Assembly: GCA_947625475.1 (NCBI GenBank)
Contig: CANQOL010000007.1
Coordinates: forward strand, 25,281 to 89,280
Length of the DNA stretch: 64,000 bases
Source: an uncultured Acetatifactor sp.
GTDB lineage: Bacteria; Bacillota; Clostridia; Lachnospirales; Lachnospiraceae
Direction of reading: 5' to 3'
Under the pieces are notes generated by a model, which ran no database searches, had not been told where the DNA came from, and was given only the letters and a program-made list of their open reading frames with translations. Position 1 is the stretch's first letter, and every line of letters starts with the position of its first letter. Shown here in pieces: positions 52,156-59,722 of the stretch. The position numbers and the translations under genes were made by a program.

Positions 52156-52331
52156 GGGATTCGGCAAAACCCAGTAAAATTCAGTAAAATCAGGGGCCTG
52201 CGCCAGCGTAAATTGTCGGCGGAGGCCCTGAATTTTACCGCGCAGCACACAAATAGCACTCAAGTAGCACACAGGCGGCAGCACACAAATTTATTTAAAG
52301 TGAAAAAAGACCGCTGCCTAGCAAAATGCGC
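52156..52331 (+). other. Non-coding gap with a long hairpin
   Basis: GTAAAATTC (near 52172) and CAGGGGCCT pair with AGGCCCTG and GAATTTTAC (near 52222-52240), a large imperfect hairpin that may end the GGGtGRT transcript although no T-run follows. The rest shows AGCACAC repeated three times and no gene. Confidence 0.5.
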
Positions 52332-52360
52332 TTGCAATTTTTCTTTGCATGTGCTATACT
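52332..52360 (+). promoter_or_regulatory. Promoter for antitoxin RNA A
   Basis: TTGCAA (52332-52337), 17-bp spacer, TATACT (52355-52360). Confidence 0.8.
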
Positions 52361-52366
52361 ATAACA

Positions 52367-52465
52367 AGAAACAGGGAAAGCCAGAGAAGCGGCTCTACCC
52401 TGAATGATTAGCTAGTTTTAGTACCAGCCGTCACTATTCGTGGTAGTGGCGGCTACTTTCTGCCC
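52367..52465 (+). ncRNA. Predicted antitoxin RNA A
   Basis: About 100 bases, ending at the hairpin AGCCGTCACTA (52426-52436) with TAGTGGCGGCT (52444-52454). That hairpin overlaps the toxin A stop codon on the opposite strand, giving antisense contact with the toxin mRNA 3' region. Ends estimated from promoter and hairpin. Confidence 0.6.
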
Positions 52466-52542
52466 TTAAAGATTGTATAACACAATCCTATGAGGGCTAC
52501 AATGAATATACCTATCTGAATCAGATCAGAATATGTAACCAT
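52453..52542 (-). CDS. Small hydrophobic toxin A (holin-like, type I)
   Basis: 29 residues: MVTYSDLIQIGIFIV, then a continuing hydrophobic helix and the basic end FKGRK. This is the form of the putative holin-like toxins widespread in Lachnospiraceae. AAAGGAGGGATG lies just upstream (minus strand), and the leader folds GGAGGG/CCCTCC. An identical toxin except one residue is encoded at 54240-54329. Confidence 0.82.
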   Translation of the reverse strand: MVTYSDLIQIGIFIVALIGLCYTIFKGRK

Positions 52543-52631
52543 TGACATCCCTCCTTTCTTTCGTCTGGAGGGTCAGCCCCTCCCATTCAAAGAGGGTAAG
52601 CCGCCTGGCTCTCTGGTTTCCCATGTCACAT

Positions 52632-52660
52632 AGTATAACATAAGTGCATCTGTCTGGCAA
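52632..52660 (-). promoter_or_regulatory. Promoter for toxin A
   Basis: Minus strand TTGCCA (52660-52655), 17-bp spacer, TATACT (52637-52632). The 5' ends of toxin mRNA and antitoxin RNA share GGGAAA-CCAGAGA-GCGGCT-TACCCT, an imperfect inverted repeat around the module. Confidence 0.8.
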
Positions 52661-52831
52661 TATGGTATTTGGCATTTTACGTAATACAAAATATATAGAT
52701 AAATAATATAATTTCTCCAACACAATCCCCTTCTCATCCATCTTATAGGTGAAGGGCGAGGGGAAAAAGCTGACGCGAAGCAAAATCCGATAACAACGTA
52801 TGGCAATTCAAAATAAGAAGGGAATTTTCTC

Positions 52832-53545
52832 ATGATCAATATTTTGCTCGAGGGTTATGATATAAACGCCGCATGGCTTTTCGACGATCTGAAAAGGTAC
52901 ATAAAACCGGGCCACACGGCTGCGGTTGTCGCTTTCGCTTTTCGGGACAACTGTGTTAAGACCATTGAAGACTGGAATCTCCTGTATGGCAGGGAAAAAG
53001 GCAGGCTTTATGCCGATATTACAGGCGGGCTGGCCTCTTATGGGATAGCGGAAAGCAACATTTCATTCCTCAATTATTTTACGGACACGAAAGATTCCGC
53101 CAGACAGAAAATCGAAAAAGCGGATATCGTTTACTTTCCCGGCGGCCTGCCGGACAGAATGATGGAGCGCATCAAAGAATTTGATCTGTATGATACTTTG
53201 ATGAGACACGACGGTATTGCTATGGGATATAGCGCCGGCGCAGTTGTTCAGTTGGCGGAATACCATTTGTCACCGGATAGTGACTACCCGGAATTTCAAT
53301 ATTACAACGGGCTTCCCTACTTGAGAGATTTTTATGTCGAGGTGCATTATGAGGACACGGATATTCAAAATGATGCCATCCGGCGAGTAATTTCCGAACG
53401 GGGAAAGATTGTATATGCAATTGCCCGCGGGGCCGGAGCGATACTGGTTGATAATGGGGGCGTAAAACTGCTCGGAAATGTAAGGACATTCAAAGCCCCT
53501 ATGGGAAATCAGCAGATACAGCAGGATGATAAACAGGAATTGTGA
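52832..53545 (+). CDS. Peptidase S51 / dipeptidase E-like protein
   Basis: 237 residues, GAAGGGA upstream. The class I glutamine amidotransferase-like fold is indicated by VYFPGGLPDRMMERIKE and the nucleophile Ser in MGYSAGAVVQL near residue 134; later segments include VEVHYEDTD. PepE cleaves Asp-X dipeptides; some relatives have other hydrolase roles. Markedly less GC-rich than the chromosome around it and flanked by the duplicated toxin modules, so probably acquired. The kinase gene starts 7 bp after its stop. Confidence 0.85.
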   Translation: MINILLEGYDINAAWLFDDLKRYIKPGHTAAVVAFAFRDNCVKTIEDWNLLYGREKGRLYADITGGLASYGIAESNISFLNYFTDTKDSARQKIEKADIVYFPGGLPDRMMERIKEFDLYDTLMRHDGIAMGYSAGAVVQLAEYHLSPDSDYPEFQYYNGLPYLRDFYVEVHYEDTDIQNDAIRRVISERGKIVYAIARGAGAILVDNGGVKLLGNVRTFKAPMGNQQIQQDDKQEL

Positions 53546-53552
53546 GGCGAAA

Positions 53553-54110
53553 ATGGCAAAGCTTATATTTATTTCGGGCCCCTGCGGCTGTGGGAAGTCG
53601 ACATTTTCAGAAGATTATGCCAGGCATCTTGTCGATCGGTTCAGAAAGACAGTTTATGTGATCCATGGGGATGATTTTCACAGGGGATTTATAGAACCGG
53701 AGGATAAGGGTGATTTCTTTGTGGATGGCGAGGCGTCTGATTCGGTACATTGGGAAGATATCCTGCGGTTTAATTGGGACTGCATAATAGAAACGGCGGG
53801 CAGAGCGCTCAGGCAGGGGATCGACGTTGTAATCGACTATGTGATCGAAGAAGAATTGCCCCGTGTCCGGGAACTGGCGGAGCTTTATCAGGCAGAGCTC
53901 TATTACATTGTCCTTACGGCGGAGGCGGAAGAAATTGAAAGACGTATCCGTATGCGCGGTGACGTGGATATGATCGGCAGGGCCCTGTTCCTGAAAAGGG
54001 AACTGGAGGCAATGCCGGAAAACCAGGGTCATTTGTATGATAATACCCGGAAAAGCCCGGAGGATGCTGTCAGGGAAATCGTCCTTGAGCGGTATCTTGT
54101 AAAAGTTTGA
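53553..54110 (+). CDS. P-loop kinase / AAA-type ATPase, small
   Basis: 185 residues from the ATG at 53553. Walker A is FISGPCGCGKSTFSE near residue 8, followed by YVIHGDDFHRGFIEP, a substrate-side Asp/His motif as in small-molecule and nucleoside kinases, and a lid-like ERRIRMRGDVDMIGR. Probably phosphorylates a small molecule; the substrate cannot be told. The open frame back to 53526 lies inside the previous gene. Same low-GC cassette as the S51 peptidase. Confidence 0.8.
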   Translation: MAKLIFISGPCGCGKSTFSEDYARHLVDRFRKTVYVIHGDDFHRGFIEPEDKGDFFVDGEASDSVHWEDILRFNWDCIIETAGRALRQGIDVVIDYVIEEELPRVRELAELYQAELYYIVLTAEAEEIERRIRMRGDVDMIGRALFLKRELEAMPENQGHLYDNTRKSPEDAVREIVLERYLVKV

Positions 54111-54118
54111 TGTTGTGC

Positions 54119-54147
54119 TTGCAATTACCTTTTGCATGTGTTATTCT
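54119..54147 (+). promoter_or_regulatory. Promoter for antitoxin RNA B
   Basis: TTGCAA (54119-54124), 17-bp spacer, TATTCT (54142-54147). The -35 begins eight bases after the kinase stop codon. Confidence 0.75.
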
Positions 54148-54153
54148 ATAAAT

Positions 54154-54252
54154 GGAAATAGGGAAAGCCAGAGAAGCGGCTACCCTAGTAACATTGGTCT
54201 GTTACATTTCAACAGCCGTCACTATTGCAGTAGTGGCGGCTACTTTCTGCCC
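54154..54252 (+). ncRNA. Predicted antitoxin RNA B
   Basis: Same layout as copy A: 5' GGGAAAGCCAGAGAAGCGGC, then a diverged middle, then the AGCCGTCACTA/TAGTGGCGGCT hairpin overlapping the toxin B stop. The diverged middle may give each antitoxin specificity. Ends estimated. Confidence 0.6.
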
Positions 54253-54329
54253 TTAAAGACTGTATAACACAATCCTATGAGGGCTACAATGAATATACCT
54301 ATCTGAATCAGATCAGAATATGTAACCAT
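54240..54329 (-). CDS. Small hydrophobic toxin B (holin-like, type I)
   Basis: 29 residues, identical to toxin A except Val for Ile four codons before FKGRK's Lys. Same ribosome binding site and folded leader. See toxin A for family. Confidence 0.82.
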   Translation of the reverse strand: MVTYSDLIQIGIFIVALIGLCYTVFKGRK

Positions 54330-54418
54330 TGACATCCCTCCTTTCTTTCGTCTGGAGGGTCAGCCCCTCCCATTCAAAGAGGGTAAGCCGCCTGGCTCTC
54401 TGGTTTCCCATGTCAAAT

Positions 54419-54447
54419 AGTATAGCATAAGTGTATCTGCCTGACAA
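54419..54447 (-). promoter_or_regulatory. Promoter for toxin B
   Basis: Minus strand TTGTCA (54447-54442), 17-bp spacer, TATACT (54424-54419). Confidence 0.8.
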
Positions 54448-54542
54448 CTAAATATTTAGTATTTAATGTAACACATAAATTTCTCCCAACACAATCTCCC
54501 TTTCATCCGTCTTATAGGTGAAGGGCGAGGAGACACAGAAGG

Positions 54543-55013
54543 ATGATCGAGGAACTGTATCAAACCTATTATCGGGAGCTGACGGACTGGTGCCGCAGCA
54601 TGACGGGAAATGAGCACACCGCACAGGAGCTGGTGCAGGAAGCATTTTTGCGCGCGATGCTTCATGAGGACCTGCTCGGGCAGCTGCGGGAGGGCCAGCG
54701 CCGTGCCTGGCTGTACCGGACGGTCAAAAATCTGTACGTGGACCGGATCCGCCACGGGGGCCGGGAGAGCATTGTGGAGGAACTTCCGCCCCGGCAGGCT
54801 TATCCGGAGGAAATCCTGCGCTGGGAGTGGGAGGAAGTGCTCCGCTCCCTGCCGGACCGGGAGGGAACGATTCTGTCTATGCGGTATCTGGAGGGGTATA
54901 ACTCCCGCCAGATCGGAGAGATCCTTTCTCTGCCGCCGGGGACAGTCCGCAGCAGGCTTTCCGACGCCCGCAGACACTTAAAAGAAGCATTGGGAGGAAA
55001 AAGAAATGTTTGA
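54543..55013 (+). CDS. ECF-type RNA polymerase sigma factor
   Basis: 156 residues. Region 2 (LYQTYYRELTDWCRSM, HTAQELVQEAFLRAM) and region 4 (LPDREGTILSMRYLEGYNSRQIGEILSL with PPGTVRSRLSDARRHLK as the recognition helix) are both complete. The next gene starts within its last codons (8-base overlap), so the two are translated together. There is no transmembrane anti-sigma factor. The gene abuts repeat copy B, so its original promoter may have been displaced. Confidence 0.92.
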   Translation: MIEELYQTYYRELTDWCRSMTGNEHTAQELVQEAFLRAMLHEDLLGQLREGQRRAWLYRTVKNLYVDRIRHGGRESIVEELPPRQAYPEEILRWEWEEVLRSLPDREGTILSMRYLEGYNSRQIGEILSLPPGTVRSRLSDARRHLKEALGGKRNV

Positions 55014-56322
55014 GAAGAAAAGCTATGCGTTAAACTGCGATGTGTGCGACACCAGAAGGATGAAGGAGGAGGACTACAGCGGCTATGAGAAAATGCTTAT
55101 CAACACGGATGTGCTGCTGGTGAGCGACGCCAGCAAAAGTATCCTGAACCGGCTGCCTGTCACCATCAACCAGGACTGCACCGTAGAGCTGCCCCCGGAG
55201 GTGGAGGTGGAGATCAAAACCGTGAACGGCTCCTACGAGATCACCCAGGCCACATCCGTCAGGGAGTACACCGTTCTGACCGTCAACGGCAATCTGTTTA
55301 TTCACCCCGGCACCCAGGAGGCCCTGAAGCGCTATGCAAAAATCTGCGTGAACGGCTCTGTCAAGCTCCCCAAAAGTCTGGATATGGGGTCCGAATCCTT
55401 AAGCATGTCGGTGAACGGGTCCGTGTCTGTCTATCCGGACGACGGTATTCTTCTGGAGCCTGTGTTTGTGCTGGACAAATATTTCCCTCTGCGGGCCAGA
55501 GAGGGAGGAAAATATTACGTGGAACAGGAGCTGATCATACAGGACAAATCGGTGGATCTTGGGAAGCTTTTGGAGAAAAAGGTACAGTTTATCACCGGAC
55601 GGCTGATCCTGCCGGAGGAACTGGTGGAGGCGGGAGTCGGCCTGGTGGACGAGAAGACGGCTCTCACGGTGATCCCCGCCGGCATGAGCCTGCACCTGGG
55701 GGACGCGGTGCTGGACGGGAGCCTGATTGAAAAGGAGGGCGGAAGCATCTATGTGCACGGAGATCTGGAGGCGGCCCCGGACTGTGACTGGGAGGCCCTG
55801 GAGGGAGGCGTCAGGCGGATTGCGGTCTCCGGAGAGGTACGGATCCGGAAATCCCAGGAGGAAGCCCTGCGGCGGCTGAACCTGGAGTACGGCCGGTTGG
55901 AATATATATGGGAGGGAAGAATTTTGGAGCGCATGCCCAGCGTGCGGATCGACCGGGCCCTGTTGGAGAATTCGCCCAATCAGCTCCAGGTCAGACACTG
56001 CGCCTCGGTGGAGATTGGAAAGGATGTGAGCGCGGGGCTGATCCTGGAGAGGCTGATGCTGGAGCACTGCGCCAGCGTAAGCTGCTGGGAGGAACAGGAG
56101 AGTGCCGTCGCCGCCGTTTCCTCCCATGTGGCCTCCATTGTCAGAGCCGTGGAGGCGCCCGCTTCGGAGGGCCTGCCCATGGATGCACCTTCCCCGGAGG
56201 GCCTGCCGATGGGTGCGCCCTTCCAGATGCCCCCCGGCGGGGAGCCCGGCAGCCAGTTCCCTCAGTGGCTGAAGGATCTGTTTGGCGGCAAAGTCATCAA
56301 TGCGGAGAGTTATATTATGTAA
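55006..56322 (+). CDS. Uncharacterised protein co-translated with ECF sigma factor
   Basis: 438 residues. Repeated short beta-strand units with the pattern VNGS (KTVNGSYEI, TVNGNLFIHP, CVNGSVKLP, SVNGSVSVYP) in the first 150 residues suggest a beta-solenoid like bactofilin-type or adhesin-like filaments, though I cannot assign a family. The N-terminus has CDVCD, a possible metal site. The C-terminus is Pro/Gly/Met-rich (SPEGLPMGAP). No signal peptide or membrane helix, so probably cytoplasmic. By position it is the target or a non-classical regulator of the sigma factor. A strong terminator follows. Confidence 0.7.
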   Translation: MFEKKSYALNCDVCDTRRMKEEDYSGYEKMLINTDVLLVSDASKSILNRLPVTINQDCTVELPPEVEVEIKTVNGSYEITQATSVREYTVLTVNGNLFIHPGTQEALKRYAKICVNGSVKLPKSLDMGSESLSMSVNGSVSVYPDDGILLEPVFVLDKYFPLRAREGGKYYVEQELIIQDKSVDLGKLLEKKVQFITGRLILPEELVEAGVGLVDEKTALTVIPAGMSLHLGDAVLDGSLIEKEGGSIYVHGDLEAAPDCDWEALEGGVRRIAVSGEVRIRKSQEEALRRLNLEYGRLEYIWEGRILERMPSVRIDRALLENSPNQLQVRHCASVEIGKDVSAGLILERLMLEHCASVSCWEEQESAVAAVSSHVASIVRAVEAPASEGLPMDAPSPEGLPMGAPFQMPPGGEPGSQFPQWLKDLFGGKVINAESYIM

Positions 56323-56332
56323 ACATTCCGGG

Positions 56333-56367
56333 AAAATGCCGCGGCCTTTAGGGGACCGCGGCATTTT
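56333..56367 (+). terminator. Terminator after sigma operon
   Basis: AAAATGCCGCGG (56333-56344) with CCGCGGCATTTT (56356-56367), 12 bp perfect, T-rich exit. Confidence 0.85.
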
Positions 56368-56456
56368 TAGACGGTTTTTTGAACATGAATAAAGCGGCAT
56401 TAAAGGTGCATAAAGTGACGTTTACGGTGTATAATGTGGCGTTTAAGGCGCTTTGT

Positions 56457-56485
56457 TTGACAAGATGACGGTTTTATGATATAGT
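56457..56485 (+). promoter_or_regulatory. Promoter for receiver/HD-GYP/GGDEF gene
   Basis: TTGACA (56457-56462), 17-bp spacer, TATAGT (56480-56485). The leader of about 120 bases has a TGCGCTC/GGGCGCG hairpin but not the pseudoknot seen at 45461. Confidence 0.8.
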
Positions 56486-56610
56486 GATATCCTAGTTTTT
56501 TGATTTTACTGAGCTGTGATTTTGGCAGAGGAGGGATCAGCGGAAGGGGCAGGTCTGCGCTCTGAGGGCGCGGCTGTATTTGGCTTGGAGAAAACTGGGA
56601 GGCGGCTTGC

Positions 56611-58725
56611 ATGGTATCTGAGCAGAGGGAACAGGAAACAGCATATATACTGATGGTAGACAACAGCACCGTCAATCTGAAGCTGGTGCAGAAAATACTC
56701 GGCCAGGAGTATGATGTGTTGTCCGCCGGCTCGGGTGAGCAGGCCCTGGAGATGCTGGAGGTCTATTCTCCCCAGCTGATTCTGCTTGACTTCCATCTGC
56801 CCGGGATGGACGGGGCGGAGATCATGACCCGCATCCAAAATCACCCTCAATGGAGCAAGATCCCGGTGATTATCCTCACAGAAGACGCTGCGCCGGAGAT
56901 AGAGAAGGACTGCTTTATGATGGGAGCGGCGGACTTTATTGTAAAGCCCTTCGTCCCGATGGCCATGAAGAGCCGCATCAGCCATGTGATTGAGCTCTAC
57001 GGCCTGAGAAGGGATCTGGAGGGCAAGCTGGAGGAAAAGTCCCGTCTGGTGGAAAAGGTGTCGATCAACGCCATTATGGCTATCGCGAATACCATAGACG
57101 CCAAGGATGCTTATACCTCTGGCCATTCCATGCGGGTGGCCCTGTGCGCGGAGGCCATCGCCGAGAGGCTGGGCTGGAGCGCGGAGGAGTCCCACAATCT
57201 CTACCTGATCGGCCTGCTTCACGATATCGGGAAAATCGGTGTGCCTGACACCATTTTAAACAAGCCCTCCCGGCTGAGCGAGAGGGAGTTTGGACAGATC
57301 AAGAAACATCCGGTGATCGGGGCGGAAATCCTTAAGAATGTGAGGATCATTCCCGGCGTTTCCGACGGCGCCCTGTATCACCATGAGAGATATGACGGAA
57401 ACGGGTATCCCTTTGGACTGAAGGGAGAGGAAATCCCTCTGTGTGCCCGGATCATAGCCATTGCGGACACCTACGACGCCATGACCTCCAACCGGATCTA
57501 CCGGGCCAAACTGCCGGATCCCAGTGTGGTGTCTGAGTTTGAGCGGTGCTCGGGGACACAGTTCGATCCCCATCTTGTGAGCGTGTTTGTGGAGATGCTC
57601 AACGAGGGCTTCCACGTGGCCAGACAGGACAGGAGACGCCAGGAGGACGCGTTCCCTGAGGCGGAGCTGTCGGATGAAGCCGCAGATCAGGGCAACGCTC
57701 TGCTGGGGAGGGCTCTGACGGACTACAGCAGGGAAAAGGGGACGGTGGACGTCCTGACCGGGCTGTCCAACAGAGCATATGGGGAATCCCTGATTAACCG
57801 GCTTCTGGCGAAGGGCCACAGCGGGGCGTTTGTGATTGTGGATCTGGACGATTTCAGCGGGATCAACGAGAATTACGGGCATCTGGTGGGAGACAAGGTG
57901 ATCAAGCTGATCGCGGCCACCCTGCAGGAGAAGATGGAGGAGGGCGATGTGTCCTGCCGGCTGGGGGGAGACGAGTTTGTCCTGTTTATGTCGGATGTGC
58001 GGGAGCGTGAGTCCGTGGAGAAGAGAGTCAATGGGATCCTGGAGGCTTTCGCCGGCAATATGGCACAGATCGGGCTGGATAATGTGACGAATCTCTCGGC
58101 GGGGATCGCCATGTCCCCGGCGGACGGCAAGAGCTATGCCGTTCTTTACAGCGGCGCGGACAAGGCGCTCTATTATGTGAAGAGAAGCGGCAAGGCCTCC
58201 GTGAGCTTTTACCGGGGCGGCGATACGGTGAAGCCGGCCGCAAGGCCGGATATGGATCTGGATCATATCCGCCGTATCCTGGAGGGACGGACGAATCTGG
58301 AGACGGGTGTGTTCAAGATCCCATATGAGGAGTTCCAGAATCTGTACACCTATCTGTCCCGCTGTATCAAGCGAAACGGCCAGCAGGTGCAGGCGGTTCT
58401 GTTCGCCTTGGGAGGCGGCGAAACCTATCTGGACAATGCGGTCAACGAGGAAGCCATGTCGGCTCTGGAGGTGGCGGCCGCCTACTCGCTGCGCATGGTG
58501 GATGTGGGAAGCCGTTTCAGCAACACCCAGTACATAGTGATCCTGGTGGACACCAATCTGGAAAACGGAAGAAAAGTGGCAGACCGGGTGATCAATCAGT
58601 TTTATAAAATCTATGCGGGCACCGGCGTGGAGCTGTCCTATGATATCCAGACGGTGACGGTGAAAAACGAGGGACAGGCTTTGAAAAACGAGGGACAGGC
58701 CTTAAAAAACAAGAGCAGGCTTTGA
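56611..58725 (+). CDS. Receiver, HD-GYP and GGDEF protein (c-di-GMP turnover)
   Basis: 704 residues, GGGAGG upstream. A receiver domain (about 12-130; phospho-acceptor Asp in LLDFHLPGMDG near 60, Lys in VKPF) is followed by an HD-GYP phosphodiesterase (HDIGKIGVPD near 204, HHERYDGNGYP near 258) and a GGDEF cyclase (LTGLSNRAYGE, RLGGDEFV near 450). A second GGDEF-like domain (about 550-690) lacks the motif. Both opposite catalytic sites look intact, so phosphorylation may switch direction. The C-terminus is a 7-residue repeat (KNEGQAL) whose DNA repeat continues beyond the stop. Confidence 0.93.
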   Translation: MVSEQREQETAYILMVDNSTVNLKLVQKILGQEYDVLSAGSGEQALEMLEVYSPQLILLDFHLPGMDGAEIMTRIQNHPQWSKIPVIILTEDAAPEIEKDCFMMGAADFIVKPFVPMAMKSRISHVIELYGLRRDLEGKLEEKSRLVEKVSINAIMAIANTIDAKDAYTSGHSMRVALCAEAIAERLGWSAEESHNLYLIGLLHDIGKIGVPDTILNKPSRLSEREFGQIKKHPVIGAEILKNVRIIPGVSDGALYHHERYDGNGYPFGLKGEEIPLCARIIAIADTYDAMTSNRIYRAKLPDPSVVSEFERCSGTQFDPHLVSVFVEMLNEGFHVARQDRRRQEDAFPEAELSDEAADQGNALLGRALTDYSREKGTVDVLTGLSNRAYGESLINRLLAKGHSGAFVIVDLDDFSGINENYGHLVGDKVIKLIAATLQEKMEEGDVSCRLGGDEFVLFMSDVRERESVEKRVNGILEAFAGNMAQIGLDNVTNLSAGIAMSPADGKSYAVLYSGADKALYYVKRSGKASVSFYRGGDTVKPAARPDMDLDHIRRILEGRTNLETGVFKIPYEEFQNLYTYLSRCIKRNGQQVQAVLFALGGGETYLDNAVNEEAMSALEVAAAYSLRMVDVGSRFSNTQYIVILVDTNLENGRKVADRVINQFYKIYAGTGVELSYDIQTVTVKNEGQALKNEGQALKNKSRL

Positions 58726-58785
58726 GAAAAGAGGGCGGGCTGACAAACGAGGCCAGGTTTTGAAAAGGGCATAAAACGAGGGCCG
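58661..58785 (+). repeat. Degenerate 21-bp repeat spanning the stop codon
   Basis: GAAAAACGAGGGACAGGCTTT and decaying copies (AAAACAAGAGCAGGC, AAAGAGGGCGGGC, CAAACGAGGCCAGGTTTT, AAAACGAGGGCCGG) run through and past the end of the gene. Confidence 0.7.
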
Positions 58786-58820
58786 GTTTCCGGGATTTCC
58801 CGGGGAACCGGCCCTGTTTT
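58780..58820 (+). terminator. Terminator after HD-GYP/GGDEF gene
   Basis: GGGCCGGTTTC (58780-58790) with GGGGAACCGGCCC (58802-58814), then TGTTTT. Confidence 0.8.
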
Positions 58821-58878
58821 GCTCTTTTTCCTCTGCAGGAAAGCCCGCCCTGTATAAGGGACGTTCACTCTGCGCAGC

Positions 58879-59190
58879 TTACTTCAGGAAACGGATCTTG
58901 CCGATCAGGGGCAGCTCCTTCTCCTCGTCCTTCGCAGCGTGGATAATGCCCAGAATCCAGCATACAAAGAAGAAGATTCCGCATACCAGGCTTAAGATTC
59001 CCGCCACAACAGAGACAACAGGCACATAGCCCAGAAGCGTCAGCACGATATTGACCACGGCGCTGCAAAAGATGTAATCCAGGCTCTGGTTTAAGTGGAA
59101 CTTGGCTCCCTGACGGTCGCCTGCAAAATAGGCGATCAGCCAGCCGATAAGTGTGATGTAGGATACTACAGCGGTTGCTTTTTTGCTCAT
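58879..59190 (-). CDS. DUF4870-like small membrane protein
   Basis: 103 residues with about three membrane helices: VVSYITLIGWLIAYFAGD, a middle pair (VVNIVLTLLGYVPVVSVVAG) and FFFVCWILGIIHAAK. The AKFHLNQSLDYIF segment between helices is the mark of DUF4870/chloroplast-import-Tic20-like proteins. Role unknown. Second of two leftward genes, 25 bp after the DUF4190-like gene. Confidence 0.83.
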   Translation of the reverse strand: MSKKATAVVSYITLIGWLIAYFAGDRQGAKFHLNQSLDYIFCSAVVNIVLTLLGYVPVVSVVAGILSLVCGIFFFVCWILGIIHAAKDEEKELPLIGKIRFLK

Positions 59191-59215
59191 GATTTTCCTC
59201 CGTTTTAACTGTGTT

Positions 59216-59539
59216 TTAGTTTACGCTGTCCAGAATGTTCTGCAGCTCAGGCATGTTTGCGATGAGGACCGCGCCCGCAACGGCGTTGATCACAGCGATC
59301 ACAATGCCGATGATGGAGCAGACGAGACCGGCTGTCGCCATACCGCTGGGCCCCTGCTTCTTGGACATGATAGAACATACCAAACCGCCGATGGCGAGAG
59401 CAACACCCACAATAGGGCTGCAGCATGCGCCGATGATGGATATGATACCCAGCACCATACCGGCGATGGCAAGGCCGTTGGACTTCTTCGGCTGTTCAGG
59501 TCCTGCCACGTTTTCGTTCTGAAGATTCTGACCGTCCAT
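59216..59539 (-). CDS. DUF4190-like small membrane protein
   Basis: 107 residues from the ATG at 59539 (GGGAGG upstream). After a hydrophilic start with PEQPKKSNGLAIAG come two helices (GMVLGIISIIGACCSPIVGV; ATAGLVCSIIGIVIAVINAV), the pattern of DUF4190 proteins. Function unknown. First gene of the leftward pair. Confidence 0.82.
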   Translation of the reverse strand: MDGQNLQNENVAGPEQPKKSNGLAIAGMVLGIISIIGACCSPIVGVALAIGGLVCSIMSKKQGPSGMATAGLVCSIIGIVIAVINAVAGAVLIANMPELQNILDSVN

Positions 59540-59590
59540 TTTCTTTTCCTCCCTTAAGAATATATGTATTTTGGTAAACACCATAAAGTA

Positions 59591-59618
59591 ATTATACTAC
59601 AATGCGGAAGATTTGCAA
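59591..59618 (-). promoter_or_regulatory. Promoter for DUF4190/DUF4870 pair
   Basis: Minus strand TTGCAA (59618-59613), 16-bp spacer, TATAAT (59596-59591). Confidence 0.75.
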
Positions 59619-59659
59619 GCAAAATATACGGACGGACGCAGAAAAACGCACAATTTTTC

Positions 59660-59687
59660 TTGCAATCTGAAACGTATGTGCTAAAAT
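59660..59687 (+). promoter_or_regulatory. Promoter for TM2 gene
   Basis: TTGCAA (59660-59665), 16-bp spacer, TAAAAT (59682-59687), 35 bases before the ATG. Confidence 0.7.
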
Positions 59688-59722
59688 AAGAGTAGAAAAT
59701 TTTTTCCGGAAGGAGACACGCA

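Larger units (their letters stand above)
52330..52761. repeat. About 430-bp direct repeat, copy A (type I toxin-antitoxin module)
   Basis: Runs from the TTGCAA promoter to TATAGGTGAAGGGCGAGG and is closely matched at 54117-54530. It holds toxin A, its antitoxin RNA and both promoters. The two copies flank the S51 peptidase and kinase genes. Confidence 0.85.
54117..54530. repeat. About 415-bp direct repeat, copy B (type I toxin-antitoxin module)
   Basis: Second copy of 52330-52761. Between 54215 and 54420 the two are nearly identical; the antitoxin 5' part and the far right part are more diverged. It ends at the ribosome binding site of the ECF sigma gene. Confidence 0.85.

Noticed and set aside
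52156..52331. Small gene after the GGGtGRT protein
   Set aside because: The frame at 52213 has no ribosome site and crosses the antitoxin promoter; the region is better read as a hairpin and the start of the repeat.
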